Assembly: GCA_958496175.1 (NCBI GenBank)
Contig: OY292279.1
Location: 1,488,001-1,552,000, forward strand
Direction of reading: 5' to 3'
Length of the DNA stretch: 64,000 nucleotides
From: Sisyra terminalis
Taxonomy: Eukaryota > Arthropoda > Insecta > Neuroptera > Sisyridae
Position 1 is the stretch's first letter. Each line of letters starts with the position of its first letter. A model generated the notes under the pieces. It made no database searches. It saw only the letters and a list, made by a program, of their open reading frames with translations, and was not told where the DNA came from. The translations under genes were made by a program, and so were the position numbers. Below are positions 38,590 through 53,500 of this stretch, piece after piece.

Positions 38590-41500
38590 CATAGTTGATG
38601 TTAATAGCGTAATGGCTTACGTATCTAACATTTTGATGCTCCTAATTATAAAGACGTGGATTCGGATCTTACAGTTAACTTTATTTTAATTTTATTTTTT
38701 TACGAAATTGTTGTAAATAGACCCTTAGAGTTACTCAATAAGGAAATATTAACGAAAAAAGTAATAGCAGTAGTAGTAATAATCATAATAGTAGTAATAA
38801 AACTTTAAGTAAATACTTAATTAAATAAGAATTAAGAAAATGGTTTAACTATATAGTTGATCATTATACACAACTATTTTATTCTAAGTAACATTTTATT
38901 TAATGTGTCTTTTTAAAATGGACAAAATAGTGGTTTTAAATATGATTATGTTTTTCGTAAAAGAAATAAGAGAAATAAAATTTTTCATATACCAGTACAA
39001 ATAGCAAATCTGAAAAGAAAATTAAATCTATTCTTACGTTACACAAACGAAGTCGCGGGAATCAGCTATACTGTATACATATACGAAAAATTCAAGTATA
39101 TGTTCAATTGGTGATGTGAAAAAACATAGTCAAAACTTGAAGGCCAAAATGAGAGAATGGCAGCTTTAAATATGTCGTTTAAAGAATTTGAACCGGTTTG
39201 AGATATTTATTCTTTGTTGTCAATTATAAATACATTAACACCTTTTTCCGATTCCATAAATTACACCTTTGAATCTGCATTTTTCTCATTACTATATTAT
39301 TTGTTATCACCAGTTGAGCTCAGGTAAAATTCTTTTCAATTTCACACCTATTTGGAATTTATTTGATTTTGCTCACAATAATAGTCATTATGGAGCAAAG
39401 GTCAAAAAAATTGTACTTTAATATTTGTCCACCTGAATTCTACCGTATGCTTGAAGAACAGGTTAATCGATTTCGATAATATTATGTTTTCAGGTACATG
39501 TTAGTGTTTCCCCCCAAAAAAAGTATAATGAAGGTCACAGGCAAGTCTAATCTAAATAGTTGTACCAATATTTTATTCTGATTTCACTTTTGGTTCCAAT
39601 TTAAAGACAGTTCTAATGATTTGATAGAATTTTTTTACGATATCGAAAAATCAACATACATGGAATTAGGGGTGGCCTATACATATGATATTGCGGGCCA
39701 CTTCGGAAATGCATCATAACTCCGGGAGCCTCTTTTGAAGTTATATCTCAAATTCTCTATACTAAATTCAGATACACTGTAATCATTTTAATATTTCGGT
39801 TTTCACCAATTTGGTCATTACAAAAGGTATACATTTTATGAAAGCCTGATGCATATCGCGGGTCGAAAAAATTGTCAAGGGTGTCTTTTGTGGTCCGCGG
39901 GTTGGCTACCTTTGACAACCTCTGATTTAAATAAACAATGAATAATCTATCTTTTATCTTCATCTATAAAATTGTGGTGTTGGTTTATGTAGATTTCAAA
40001 AACTCAAAAAAATTATCATTGATTTACCTGAAATTTTGTCATGATATACAATCCGCTTCAGAGATTGTTTTGATATGGTGCAGTGATTTTTAAAGGTAGA
40101 GCAAATTTTCTCTAAACGTAATTGACAAACGTATAACTTGAAAGTAAGTTATAATTGGTACTGCGAGGGATACTGCGGGTTGATACGGGAGGTGATTCTA
40201 ATAATTCATAAGCTTTTTTTTTGCTAAATTCAATTTATTAGTTTGCAACCATAGGCTGGCAAAACAACGTCTGCTGGGTTCAGCTAGTGTGCAGTATACC
40301 AGTTGAATGCCTTACAACAAATTTTTGATGAATAATTAATTTGCAGACTTGAAAATGATTATACTAAGAAAAACTGACGTTTGAACTTTTGAAATTATTT
40401 GAAACGAAAAATGAAGAAAAACGAACACAGCTAAAAAAATTTTTGAGGCTAAAGATTTGATCAGACATCAAACCAATAATCTGTCTTTTAGTTTCAACTC
40501 GAAATAAAATCACATCAACTTGCAGAATTGAATTGAAAAGATAACTTACCGAAACCTCTGCGTGTGGTAAATCAATAAATGTTAAATCCGATTCTTCGCC
40601 GGCTAACAGAACGCTTACGGACTTTTCTCCGCTTTCCTCATCTGCAAAAAGGAATTAGTTAGTCGATGCTTATCTCTGTGAAATAACCTGGAAAGTCAAA
40701 AGTTGACAAATAAATAACTTTGCCGTCAATTTTCTACGAAACAGCTTCTAATCTTTCGTTAGTTTTTGCACTGGAAAAAGGTTAAATCAATCAATATGAA
40801 ATTAAATCTGTGCATTGTTTGGGAGATTGAATTGAATCATCGTTTTATTGAAAAAAATAAATAAATTAAAAATCAACCACTGAATATTGAAAACTTTTAT
40901 ACTTTAATAAAGTATTATACTGCTTAATAAACAATATGATAGAGTACATGTTTGAATGATTTATAACAATATTTAACTGCTGCACAAAATAAAACAATAT
41001 GGAATCGAATAAATAAAAGCTCAATTGAATTTTTTTCCAATAGGAATTCAATAAAACTTTTCACTCAAATGAAATGAATTTGGTTTAATTAAAAAAAAAA
41101 AAAACTTTTTCCTTATTGTTCGATTATTCAATGAAATGCTGAAATGACTAAAACTTTGCAAAATTTTTTTAAGACTGCTTTTTATAACAATTGCGTTTTC
41201 TTCAACCGATCAACTTTGCAACAACCAGAAAATTCGTTAGAGTAACTTAATAATAATAAAAGAAATTAGGAACACATTTCCATTGAAAAGATTGAATTTT
41301 TTTCTGTTGACGACAATATTTTGGTGAGTGGTCTGACGTAAGCAAAAGAAAAAATATGCAAAAACACAATTTTATCTGGAAAATGGAAAAAAAAAGAGGG
41401 ATGAAACATCAAAAAGGAGGGTTACACATTTATTCACAAAAGATGCTATCGAGATTGTGCATGCGTTTGCCTCACTCGCTCACATCATAATATGATTCCT

Positions 41501-44500
41501 TTTTTATAATGGAAAAACAATGTTTTACGTTAATAATTAAACAAGCTTGTTAATAATTCATTTTGCAATTTTCCCTGGATATTTGCAAAATAGTTAAACA
41601 AGATTAAGCATTGCGTTCTTGTTTTCGAAGAATGCAAGTATTCTCTAAGCATAAGATCAGTTTGGAGCAGTTGGCATTGAAGGAATTATTAAATATTTTG
41701 AATTGTGCCGCAAGAAATTTTTAATTCTATTATTCACAATTATACTTATATGTGTAAGGTTTATATATAAATTCTAATTTAAATGTATTTTTTTATTGAA
41801 AAAAAAATATAAAAATTGACGTGCAGAACGTGGAACTGTTGCATGTTATGCAAAAAATATGCATAATATTTCTGAGCTCACGATTATATTAAATGTATTC
41901 ATAAAAATAGTTTGTCAAAGTTAAAAATTAATTCTATCTAAGTTTCAATTCCAGTGTAAATAACAACAATAATAATATCAGGTTCACGGGTAATTGGAAT
42001 AAAGTTAAATTAATTTAAACAATCATTGATTTTGCGACGTTTCGTCTTTATTATCAAGACTTTTCCAAAATCTGAAAGTATTACAATATTAACAACATTA
42101 TAACAATATTATTATAAACTGACCGCAACAATGTCTAAACAATCGTTAATTAAAAAATGTAAAATTAAAATTAAAAAACTGTAAAAACGATTTAGCTTTC
42201 ATGTAAGATTTTTTTTAACAAGTCTAACAGCCAACAGAAAACATCAGTCCATAGTTGTTAAGCTACGCACTTCAAAATATATAATACTAGTTGATCCCCG
42301 CGACTTCGTCTGCGTAACGTATTTTATTTTTCTTATTCTTTTACGAAAAACATAATCATACTACATCATAAATCAAATAAAAAATATAACCAAGTTCAAA
42401 AAATTCGGTCTTAATTATGACTACAAAAAGTCGAAAGTTATCAAAATAACCCCATCTCCCTTTTTCAATTCCCGAATGAACCTTTTTCCGAAAACTATTA
42501 CACTATTGCACTGTACAACACAACCGCCAAATTGAAATTTGTACAATTGCACGAAACCCAGTTCTTCCATAATCATGTATAACCATTATGTATCGATAAA
42601 CTTATTATTGAAATATCTGAATTTCAACTATATAATTAAACCATATTGGATAGTCCAGAGTTCCCCATACACGATTTGGCGTATGCCTTTTGCTTTGGAA
42701 GAGGATTTTAAATTTCTTTTATCATTATGATGATATGATTATTTATTATTTATCATTATAATGATTTCTGGCTGGAATTGCGAATTTTTTTCGTGACCCC
42801 TCTCACGTACTTGCAAATAAAAGATATTGTACCCACCCCCCCAAAAAAAAAATCCTGAATCCACCATTGTCCGTTAGGGTAGGAATTTTCAAAAAAAAAT
42901 TTGTCACATGCCTACTTCCTACAAGGAATACACCGAATATTAAAATTTCATCAGTCAGAGGGGATATATAATACAGTATTATATATGCACGGTTGTAAAA
43001 ACGTATTTACTTTAAGCTTTATTACTATTATTATTATTACATTTTTTTCATTAATATTTTCTTACTGAGCAACCCTAAGGATCTATTTACAACAAATTTG
43101 TAAAAAAAAGTTTACTGTCAAATTATTATCTATTATAACATTTTTATTTCAAAAAGGCAATTTTTTGTACTTTAAATTAAATTACTGTGCTTTTTAATAG
43201 TTCAACTAAAAATATTAATACAGATCATTTTTTAACTTTTAAATACCTTTTCAATGATATATAACTCGCCTATCTAAAGTAATTTTTTTTCTTCACTCAG
43301 TTTTTACGTAGAGGGTACATTCCCTTATTATTTTTAAGGAATGATAAATAGCCTAACGTGTGTGGGTAATTGTGTTGTATCTTAATGTAAAGTTTCATGA
43401 AATTCGGTTGTTCCGTTCTTTAATTAAATCACCAGCGCACGCGATGTAAGAAAGTTTTTTGTTAATTTTTTCACACATTATTGGAATTTTAGTATCGATC
43501 CCTAATTTTTTTGAAAATTGAATATAACCTATGTTCACCGAAAATAGTGTAGCTTCCTAACAGTGAAAGAATTTTTCAAATCGGTCAAGTAGTTTCGGAG
43601 CCTATTCAAAGCAAACAAACAATCAAATCTTTCTTCTTTATAATAATAGATAGTATTAATTTTAAAAAATATAAATATAAATATACAAATTCGAAAGATA
43701 ATAATTTTCAAACAATTTCAATAACAAACATATTTTTTTAATCACTTTAGGGAGAGAAAATCTACCAAGTATTTAAGCTATTTTAAATTCTATTAATTTT
43801 AATTTTAATCGAACGAAGACTAGACTTTTTCATTATACTAGATACATGAAAAACGTTTTAATAATTTCCCAACCTTTTTGAGTCGTTTTCTATTTTAAAA
43901 TTATTTCCCAAGACATCTATCTCAACTAGCCATAGAAGTTATAGGTAATATTTCTTTAAATTTTGCGCCAGTTTTATACCATTAAACCGAAATGTTTCAT
44001 TGAATCATTTGCAGAATTTAAAAAAAAAAATCAAATCAAAAGAAAAATCGTTTTCCCTGTTTGCAAAAGAATATTTATCCACTTATAAAAGTTTCTGAAA
44101 AAATTTCAGGTTTCTTGAAACTGAACGCTGCAATGTTTATAAGTTTTCATTTTTATTTGTCTTGGTACGTTTTTAATTATGAACGAAACAAGTTGAAAAA
44201 TAATATTTTTCCGTTTGTGTTTCCGAATATTTTCTTCATTGTCATTAAAAAAATATAATGAGAAAGTTAGGTAAACGATAATTTTTTTTAATTCTCATAT
44301 AAAACAATGCTAGAGCGATAAAAAAGCGCAGCTTTTTTCCTTTATATCCTATTAAAATATCTTTGTTAATTTTTTGTAGCCTTTTTTTTAAATCATAAAA
44401 AAACAGTTTTGTTTTAATGTTTACAATTAATGTTTTTCGTGAAAAACGTGGTTTGTTATTCAAAGGACCTACTTTTTAAAGTAATTGGGTATTAGTTTAA

Positions 44501-47500
44501 AAAATAAATAAATTAGAAAAATGTTATAACTCTGATGGTATAATTATGGCCTACATTGTTTTCACAATGAAAAGAATTTTCTCAAAAAACACCATAATTA
44601 AAAAGGTATTTTAATTAAGGTAATACATTTAATAGTGAGGGCATTATTAATCAAACCTATTAGGAAAATATGCGGCAAAGAGCACAAATGAACGGAGGAA
44701 ATTACGATTCTCCAGAGAAATAAATGTCTAGATAATTTCCTTTCGTAATGAGCACAAAATTTGTTTTTATGTCTGCGCACCTTTTTTCACAAATACAATA
44801 CTACACTAAATATTTAATGCCAATTCAATTTTTCACTGTTCTTGTCAGTGAAATAAATGGCCATTTCTTAGTCGCATATGCAACAATTATTCTGGATAGA
44901 TAATAAAAGAAATGTCCTTGCAAAAATTTATTGCGTTTTTGATTAATTTATCACGGGAGTGGTTTATACCAAGGGTTTGATATTGTATCAGTCGATTGTT
45001 GTCATCTAATCGCATTGATTTATTGATTGTCTATATAAAGTGTAGACCGTAATGTTGGGAGGAAATTTTTAAAATAATTTCAGTTATTTACTTAGTGGAA
45101 ATTAACAAAGCTTTTTCATCTAAAATTTAACTACTGTCTAATTTTTTCATCTCCTTTTGATTTAAGGTTGTGATTTAAAGTCTAATACGTTCGTATATCC
45201 AGTTCCCAAGCTTTAACATAAATTGATAAAATTCATTTAAAACTTTTGGTAAAATTTTATTTCTTAAGGAGCAGAAAGAAAAATAGGAAATTTTATAAAT
45301 TGGTAGAGAAAAAAAACACGAATGGCCGTATTTTTGTAGATGGAAGAATAGAATGATAGTAGACACAAAAAAATGTGAAACTATTCAAGTGAATAATGAA
45401 AATGTGGAACAGTAATAAATGGGACAGATCACGTTACTAACAAAAGATTGAATATTAGATGTTGAACCGGTAAATCTCAATAACATATAATATTATCTTG
45501 CAATCCAATAATCAATCAACACTGACTTAATAAGATAAGAACGACTCGAATTTTTCAAAATAATAAAACATATTTGGTATTGAATTACTAGTGGACTCGT
45601 GGGCAAATTGCAATGTGCAATAATTTTTATTTTATCAAAAGTATTGAATATAAGTGGATGATACTTTGAAAAGCTACATAATATTTTTACATATTTGATA
45701 CTGTCGCACGAATTCCAGCAGTGTACGTATCCATAAAAATGGTTCTCCATGAAAAAGTAAGCCTATTTCCTATAAGTAGAAGTAATTTTCTATAAGACTG
45801 GGAATGAAAAATTCAATATCATATAGAATATCTTGATTTTAAGATATTAAAAGTAAAAAAATTTTTTTTTCTTATTTAAAAAAAATCAAAAATATTTGAG
45901 TAGTCTTTTTTTGTCTACAAGTTGGTGGAAGCATTTGGTGCAATAAATGTAATTTTAAATTTAATGAAAGCAATTTTAACCCAAATTACTGTTAGTTTAA
46001 GTGGTATTTAATGCTTTTATTAGAAATAAATTGAAAAAGTTTATAAAAATGTATTTTTTTCTATATATTTTGATATTTATTTAAAGAAAAAATTACATTG
46101 CTTCCACCATCATGAACAATAAGCATTAGTCTTATTTGTAAAGCTGATTGGAAAGTAAAAACTAAATCCCTTTCAGACGAAAAACTTCCCTTACAATATA
46201 ACTAACAAATTTACTAATCAATACTTGCAACTTCGACTGAGTGGCACATCATTCTTCCCGTAATATTTCCCTTTAAAAAAAACACTGTTTACAAGAATGC
46301 AGAAAATCAATGAATAAATTTGTATGTCCTCTGACTCAATTTATTTATTGAACTTTCGAAATTGAGTCATACGACATACATAATTATTCATTAATTTATA
46401 AATTGTGACTCGGAAATATTGAATAACCGATTTATTAATACAGAAAATCAATATTTTCTTATAACTAACTTTTCTGAAAAATCTTCAAAACTAGTCAATA
46501 TTTTATTTAAAGTTATTCTTTTCCAATTCGTAACGATTAGCCAATGGCATCGGTGACCCGTACGGAATTCGTGCCCAATCAATCATCTTCTACAAACATT
46601 CCAACTAATTGTTTTCCAAATTAATCATTGACTACCTGTTTCCAATGAATGGAAGGCAATAGTTTAGAACCCAAAAAAAAAGACTCTAACCAAAAATAAA
46701 TGTTTAAATCAATTCCTTACTTAAGAGTATTTTAAAATACAATTCTTCTCCAAATTTTTTATTTTCCTAATCCTATAATTCTTTAAATTTTTGCAAAAAA
46801 AGTTTGGCTGTTTTTTTTTTTATGGTAAGATAATTAAAAGCATATATATACAAAATTTATTCTATGTTGAACGCCCTGGTTTATAAATTATTTTGATATC
46901 TTTAAAATTATCTTGGCAATTAAATTTTCCGTAGACCACCTTTTTCAATACAATGTGCCGGATCGCCATTTTTAAATGGCTGAAGAAAAAAACTATAACA
47001 AAACAATTTTTTTGTAAAAATTTTTTATTAAAAATGAACGATTTTAAATGAATTGACCCCTTACTAGTTTCCAATGAAATTTCATTCAACTTTTGTGAAG
47101 AGAGTTCTAATTAAAATTTGACTATTCACTAAATTTATTTTTAATTAACATTTATTCCATTTCCTTGCACCATTCAATTAAGACAGTTTTGTGTTTGCAT
47201 GAAATTCGTTTTTTGATGCAAATAGAGATTGTTTGCTTTTAAATTCAACTCCCCATTTACTACCTCCAAAGGATAATTACAACAATTATTTTTGTATGTT
47301 GCGGTAATTCTAATTAAAATAACATAATTAACAAATTCAATTTCATTTATTTACAACTGTTCTTGGCCCACGACATAAGAGCCATCGAGAAAGTTGTACC
47401 ACAAAGTTTTGTGGAAAAGTTAAATTGGAGAATTAAAATTTAAATTTTTATAAGAATGTTTCTTGGCAGAATGTTGGCTTTAAAATGTCTGAAAGAATCA

Positions 47501-50500
47501 AACATATTGATTGATAGTTTAGCTCAACTTTGACGAGGGATTATTTAAAAATTTATTTCAGTTTATTTTTTCTGTTTCATGTTTATTCAATTACCAACTG
47601 ACAATACACTGAAATTGTGAATTTAAAAATCGTACGTTGAGAGATAAATAGATTAAGTTTTCATTTATGATAATATCGATTTCAACAAGGTTGGTTAGAG
47701 CCATCAAAGCATTAACGTAACAAATCGAATAAATCATGAGAGTTCAGAATTACCAAAACGATTTTCCTTTATAAAAATTTTTCACTCTAATTCCACCATT
47801 ACCAAAGGACATAATTTAATTTATTTGCTCCAATCCACTCTGTATGTGTGTCTCTCTCTATTACTTAACTACCAACAAAGTAATAAAACAGATCTATGCT
47901 ATCATTTACATTTTACAACATAACAGAAAATCATTTCAAGGCTAGAGCATCCATTAAAACATGAAAGCTTAAATTCAGCATTCAGTTAAATGAAATAAAA
48001 TAATTTTAAGCCTTTATAATTTGGACAGTAAAAAATGTCTTCTCCGACAGCATACAACCAACGTAAAGGAAAGAAAAAAAAGAAAATACGATAAATTGTT
48101 GAAAAAAGTTTGCAATAAAAAAAAGCTCCATTTCTTTTTCACTTTGCGTTACATTTAGTCTAGCGCTTAATTAAAATATCGTGGCGATTAGGCGTTGTTT
48201 AGAAAATAAACTTCAGACCGAGATTTTATCGGTGAACAAAGAAAAGCGTCGTTGGAGTACTCGAAAAAACATAGAGGGTTTATTCGGTCAAAGAATTTTC
48301 CACTTGCCTCATCACCAACCTGTTTTCAGTTTTATCTTGTTATTTGTTTTAAAAATGTTTTTCCACTCGTTCGTTTTTCTTTTCTTGAGAAAATTCACCA
48401 TTTATTTAGATTTTATTTCAATGGTCTTTTTTGCTATGAGCCAATCTATTATGGGCATTTTCATTGAAATACTTGTAAAGTTTTTTTTCGTAAAAATTCT
48501 AGTGCAAATTTTTTTTAATGAATACGGTGAAAAAATAAGTATTGAGGGATAAGAAAGAAATGGATAAATCATTTTACAACCATATTTATCTTTAAGGGTA
48601 TACATTTTTTTAAAGCAAATAGCACATTTCTTAAATTAACTTTTGATATAATTTTCTTCCATTTCCAAATAAATTTCTGTCAAATTGCGTTTTATATACC
48701 GACATATGTTGAAAGTCAATTCCCGAAGGTATTCCCAAAGGAACAAATTCTTGGTCTTAAGGACGATAACTTTGCTCGCCGTTACGAAATTGCGATGGTT
48801 TTACGTTCCAAAAGAAATTAATTGTCCAGGAAACATTTCCCATAACAGTACAGTTAATTTCTATAATATTAAATAGAAACAAAAAAATCAATGTAATTGG
48901 GCAAATACTGTTATTGTTTGAAATTATAAACTTAATTTTTAACAACAATAATAATTAATATCAGGTTCATGGGTAATTGGAATAAAGTTAAATTAATTTA
49001 AACAATCATTGATTTTGCGACGTTTCGTCTTTATTATCAAGACTTTTTCAAGCTCTGAAAGTATTACAATATTAACAACATTATAACAATATTATTATGA
49101 ACTGACCGCAACAATGTTTAAACAATCGTTAATTAAAAAATGTAAAATTAAAACAGTAAAAACGATTTTTGGCTTTCAAGTATGAATTTTCTTAACAAGT
49201 CTAACAGCCAACTGAAAACATCAGTTCATAGTTGTTAAGCTATGCACTTCAAAATATATAATATAATATTAATTTAAAAAAATATAAATAAAATAAACAA
49301 ATTCGAAAGGTACTCATTTGAGACCTAGGATGTCATTATATATTAAACTTAGGTTCTGTGTGTTAGATCTGACATTTATTGTTTTTATTAAATTTATGAA
49401 AACCATTTCACTCAACGAACGCTTAAAGTAATTAGATTCACTATGTAAAATTGAAACTCCATCTAAACTAATATATAAAATTCTAACGTCTGTACTTTTC
49501 GATTTTGAACTCAATTTTAGGGTAAATATTTGTTTCATGAAGCCCTTATTCCAAATTTAACATTTTTAAAATTTTTGTCTGTCTGTCTGTCTGTGTGTCC
49601 CGATTTAACTAAAGAACGGAACAACCGAATTTAATGAAATTTGGTATTAAGATGTAACACACTTTTCCACAGACTATTGGTTACTTTCGTTCCAAAATAA
49701 TAATAACAAAAGGTATTCCCTTGGGATGAAAACATAAATTTTTACACTAGACAGGTGAGTTATATATCATTGGAAAGATAATTTAAAGTTAGAAAATAAT
49801 ACGTAAAAATATTTTTAGTTGAACTGATAAAAAGCACAGGAAATTCAATTTAAAGTTTACAAAATTGTCTCTTAGAAATATAAACCTTTATATATATGAA
49901 ACAGGTAGTTGATGTTAATAGCGTAATGGCTTACGTATCTGACATTTTGATCTTCCTTATTATAAAGACGTGGGTTCGAGTCTTACAGTGAACTTTTTTT
50001 TACAGAATTGTAGTAAATAAACCCTTAGAGTTACTCAATAAGGAAATATTAACAAAAAAAGTAATAGTAGTAGTAGTAATAATAATAATAGTAATAAAAC
50101 TTAAAGTAAATACGTTTTTAAAACCTTGCATGCATCAAATCATGCATTAAATATCCCCTCTGACTGATGAAAATTTAATATTCGATGAATTCCTTATAAG
50201 AAGTAGACATCTAATAAGAATTTATTTTTGATAATTACTACCCTTAAAGAGTAAAGGGGGTGATTAAGTTTGTATGAGAAAATTTAGAGTTAATCAGCAA
50301 TCGAAAATTTGAATTTTATAAATGTAGTTAATAAATAAATAATTAATTAATAATAAGTTTCTGTTTTTGTTATATCATTTTAACTACAGCATTTTCAATA
50401 ACGTCATTTCTCTTAATTAGTATGAAAGTTTAGGTAGTAGGCACTAAATACCAAAGAGGCAGTTTTTAATTTTTGTTTGTTTTTCAACAACCAAACATTT

Positions 50501-53500
50501 TTAAAATCTAATTTTTATAAACCAATGATTGTGACCTGGAGCAATTATTTAACATTAAGGGAGCAATTTTTTGTTATATATTTCATTATCAATCAAAAAA
50601 TAAAATCTTCCAAACCAACTTTTCTTCAGTAATTAGGAAAATTTTAAAATCAATTATTGTTATTGAAAATAAATAAAATATTCGAATATAAGTGAGCATA
50701 AGTGAGCATTACGTTTTTCGGCTTTCACATATTGTAAACCTGAAAACCCGATATACGTAATCACAAATAAATACATTAATGAGCGAAAATTGAATAGCGA
50801 GAAATTCGGCGAACGGAAAAAAAAAATGGTTTAATTATATAGTTGAAATTCAGATATTTTAATAATAAGTGCATAGATATACAATGGTTATAGTTGATTA
50901 TGGAGGAACTAGGTTTCGTGCATTTGAACAAATTTTAATTTCGCCGTAGTTTTGTACATTTCAGTACTGTAAAATTTGAGACAATGAAATGGGATTTCTA
51001 CTAATATTTTAAATATCTATGTGAGTGTTTTGATAACTTTTGACTGTTCAAGTCATAATTATGACCGAGTTTATTGAACTTAACAATAGTTTTTATTTAT
51101 GTATAGATACTGATTGATTTACGAATTATTTGGTTCACGGTAGGTATACCTACCGTAGGTATACGCAATTGAACATACTCTTTTTAGATATTTATAAATA
51201 TTTTTTGGAAAATTAATTGATCATTATTTGCAACTATTTTATTCTAAGTAATAGTTTATTAAATGTGTTTTTTTAAAGTTGAGAAAATAATGTTTTTTTT
51301 AAATATAATTATGTTTTTCGTAAAAGAAATAAGAAAAATAATAATTTTCATATACCACTTCAAATAATAAATTTAAAAAGAAAATATAATCTACATCTAC
51401 GTTACGCACACGAAGTCGCGGGGATCAGCTAGTACTGTATATAATTTATATATGTCACTAAGAAAATAATTTTTATTTTATATTTTTTTTATATATTCTA
51501 GCTTATCCATTTAAATGAACAGTCATAACATTGCCGAGTATAATTTAAATTACGCAGACAAAAGGTCCCTCGACTCATCAACATTGCCGTTTTACTTGTT
51601 TACATTTATGTCAGTCACGTAGTGTTTTAAACAATAAAGTTTAACTTTCGAAAATATTTTGTTTAAAGCTTCAACTAGCTCTTACAAAAAACGATACCTG
51701 TTTACCTGTTTTATTTGGAGATGTAAGTGATTTAAATTAACAAGGTAATCAGTTGGACTGAAAACCAAATGTTTAACTCAGCTATGCAAATGATTTTCTA
51801 TAGGTTCATTTTTTTAAGCCTCGATAGAATATATGGCAAGATTTTATTCAAAAATGTTCAGAAAAAAAAACATCTACTGACACTTTAAATTAAAGATAAT
51901 ATCCGATGAAAATTTAATTATTTAGTTGCGAATTTTACTTGAAAGAATATTAAATTGAGGCGACAAAGAAATTTAGTTAAAAATGCATTAATTTTTTATA
52001 TTATACAGAGAAAGAAATGTACACTTAAGTGAATGAATAAATTACATAAAATTATAAAGAGAATTCAAAAAAAAAAAAAAAATAATTTCTTAAAAGCATT
52101 CTTTATGACTTTCTTTGAAAACTAACTTAAAGTTATCAATTTTATTTTCATCGTTTTTAAGTCACCCAATCTTTTTTTTTGATCTTAAGTTTCAATATAT
52201 GATTGGAAAATAAAATAAAGAAGTGCTTGGATGGTGAAAAAAGAAGACAAATTGAAATCTTGGATCTGTAAAAATGAATAAACTACAAAGTACCAAGAAG
52301 ATCTCATTAAGAATAGATACAATCGGATGGAAATGATTTTTATAACGAATTTTCTTAAATAAAAATAATCATCAATTTCTTACATATTTACTTGGAATAA
52401 GAAGTTTTATTCGATCATTAATAAAATCGCTACGAAATTTTATTTACAAGAAAAAATTAAGAAGAGCAAGCACTTCATGAAAATTGATTAAAAGTGTAAA
52501 GTGGAAAAAATTGTAGAAGTCTTTAGAAAAAAGTTCTTAGGTCTTAATCTTAAACGTTAATTCCTTGACGGAGGAGGATAATGATTTTATTTTTGTGTTA
52601 ATGCAGCATTAACTCGCATTTCATTAACGTTGCTTTTATTCTGTCGGTTGATTTTCTTTTCATTAAAAATGTAACATAAAGAAAAATAAATAAAAGCTAA
52701 GCAGGATCCAAGGCATTAAGTGAATGTTGGAGAAAATCTGAAACAACATGAACGAAAAGTGTTTGCTTTTGAAATTTATTATTTATTTACTTTTTGAACT
52801 CAATAGTTTAATTATAAAAATGAAAATTATATTTTATTTTAAATCAGCCGAGACAAATTGACCAAATCGATATTACCTGCAAACACTCTATTTTTACAAC
52901 TATTTACAAAAGCTCTTTTAAATTTCAAACGATAAATAACGCAATTAAATTTTGTATTTATGGTTCAAATGAGGCAATTTTGCCCAGTAATTTTATCAAA
53001 AGTGATTATCAATTAATATTGCTGCCACATCCACACATAATTGAATTACATTCCGTTTAACAATATTCTATTGAAAAACTGTTAATTATATGAGCAACGT
53101 TATAGTTAATCGAAACATAATTTAATTCCGAATGAGTAACCAAACATTTCATAAACTAGTTCAACATATTCAAAAATTCAACTACCTATGACCTTTTCCA
53201 TCATCCCACTAACTATAGCTTGGTGAAAAGAAAAACTTTCAGTTTCATTTTATGTAGATATATAAAAAAAATTCGAGAAGAGACAGTGGTGGTGTCGAAT
53301 TAAAATTTTAATGATTAAAAACTTTTCAAGCAAGTCTCGTGACATTGTTAATTGCGAGCGAAATGTTTTCAGTATAATCATCAACACTTAGTTAAGCACT
53401 TTTCTACTTGTTAACTACAAAAGTGGGATCAGACATAAAACGTTGTGATAAAGAAGATTTTTTGCAGACAAAGTTTTCAATGTAATACAAATAGATTGAA

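Larger units (their letters stand above)
38118..39069 (+). mobile_element. Helitron family H copy with tRNA-like module
   Basis: Starts TCTATTTCTATAGTAATATA, contains the CTGTCTGTCTGTGTGTCCCG block, a TA microsatellite and a tRNA-like segment, and ends AAGTCGCGGGAATCAGCTAT. It is in tandem with the copy at 37813-38116. Confidence 0.7.

Noticed and set aside
40243..40290. GGGTTCAGCTAG followed by T, resembling a Helitron 3' end
   Set aside because: No hairpin and no matching 5' end or related copy could be found in the window.
34452..42730. Nearly identical 63-codon open frames at 34452-34643 and 42539-42730
   Set aside because: They are homologous positions in two copies of the same Helitron, so similarity reflects the repeat and not selection; no recognised domain.
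48181..48552. Longest open frame in the RGK introns (123 codons)
   Set aside because: Starts with GTG, is hydrophobic and Phe/Ile-rich as expected of AT-rich random frames, with no family resemblance, promoter or splice context.
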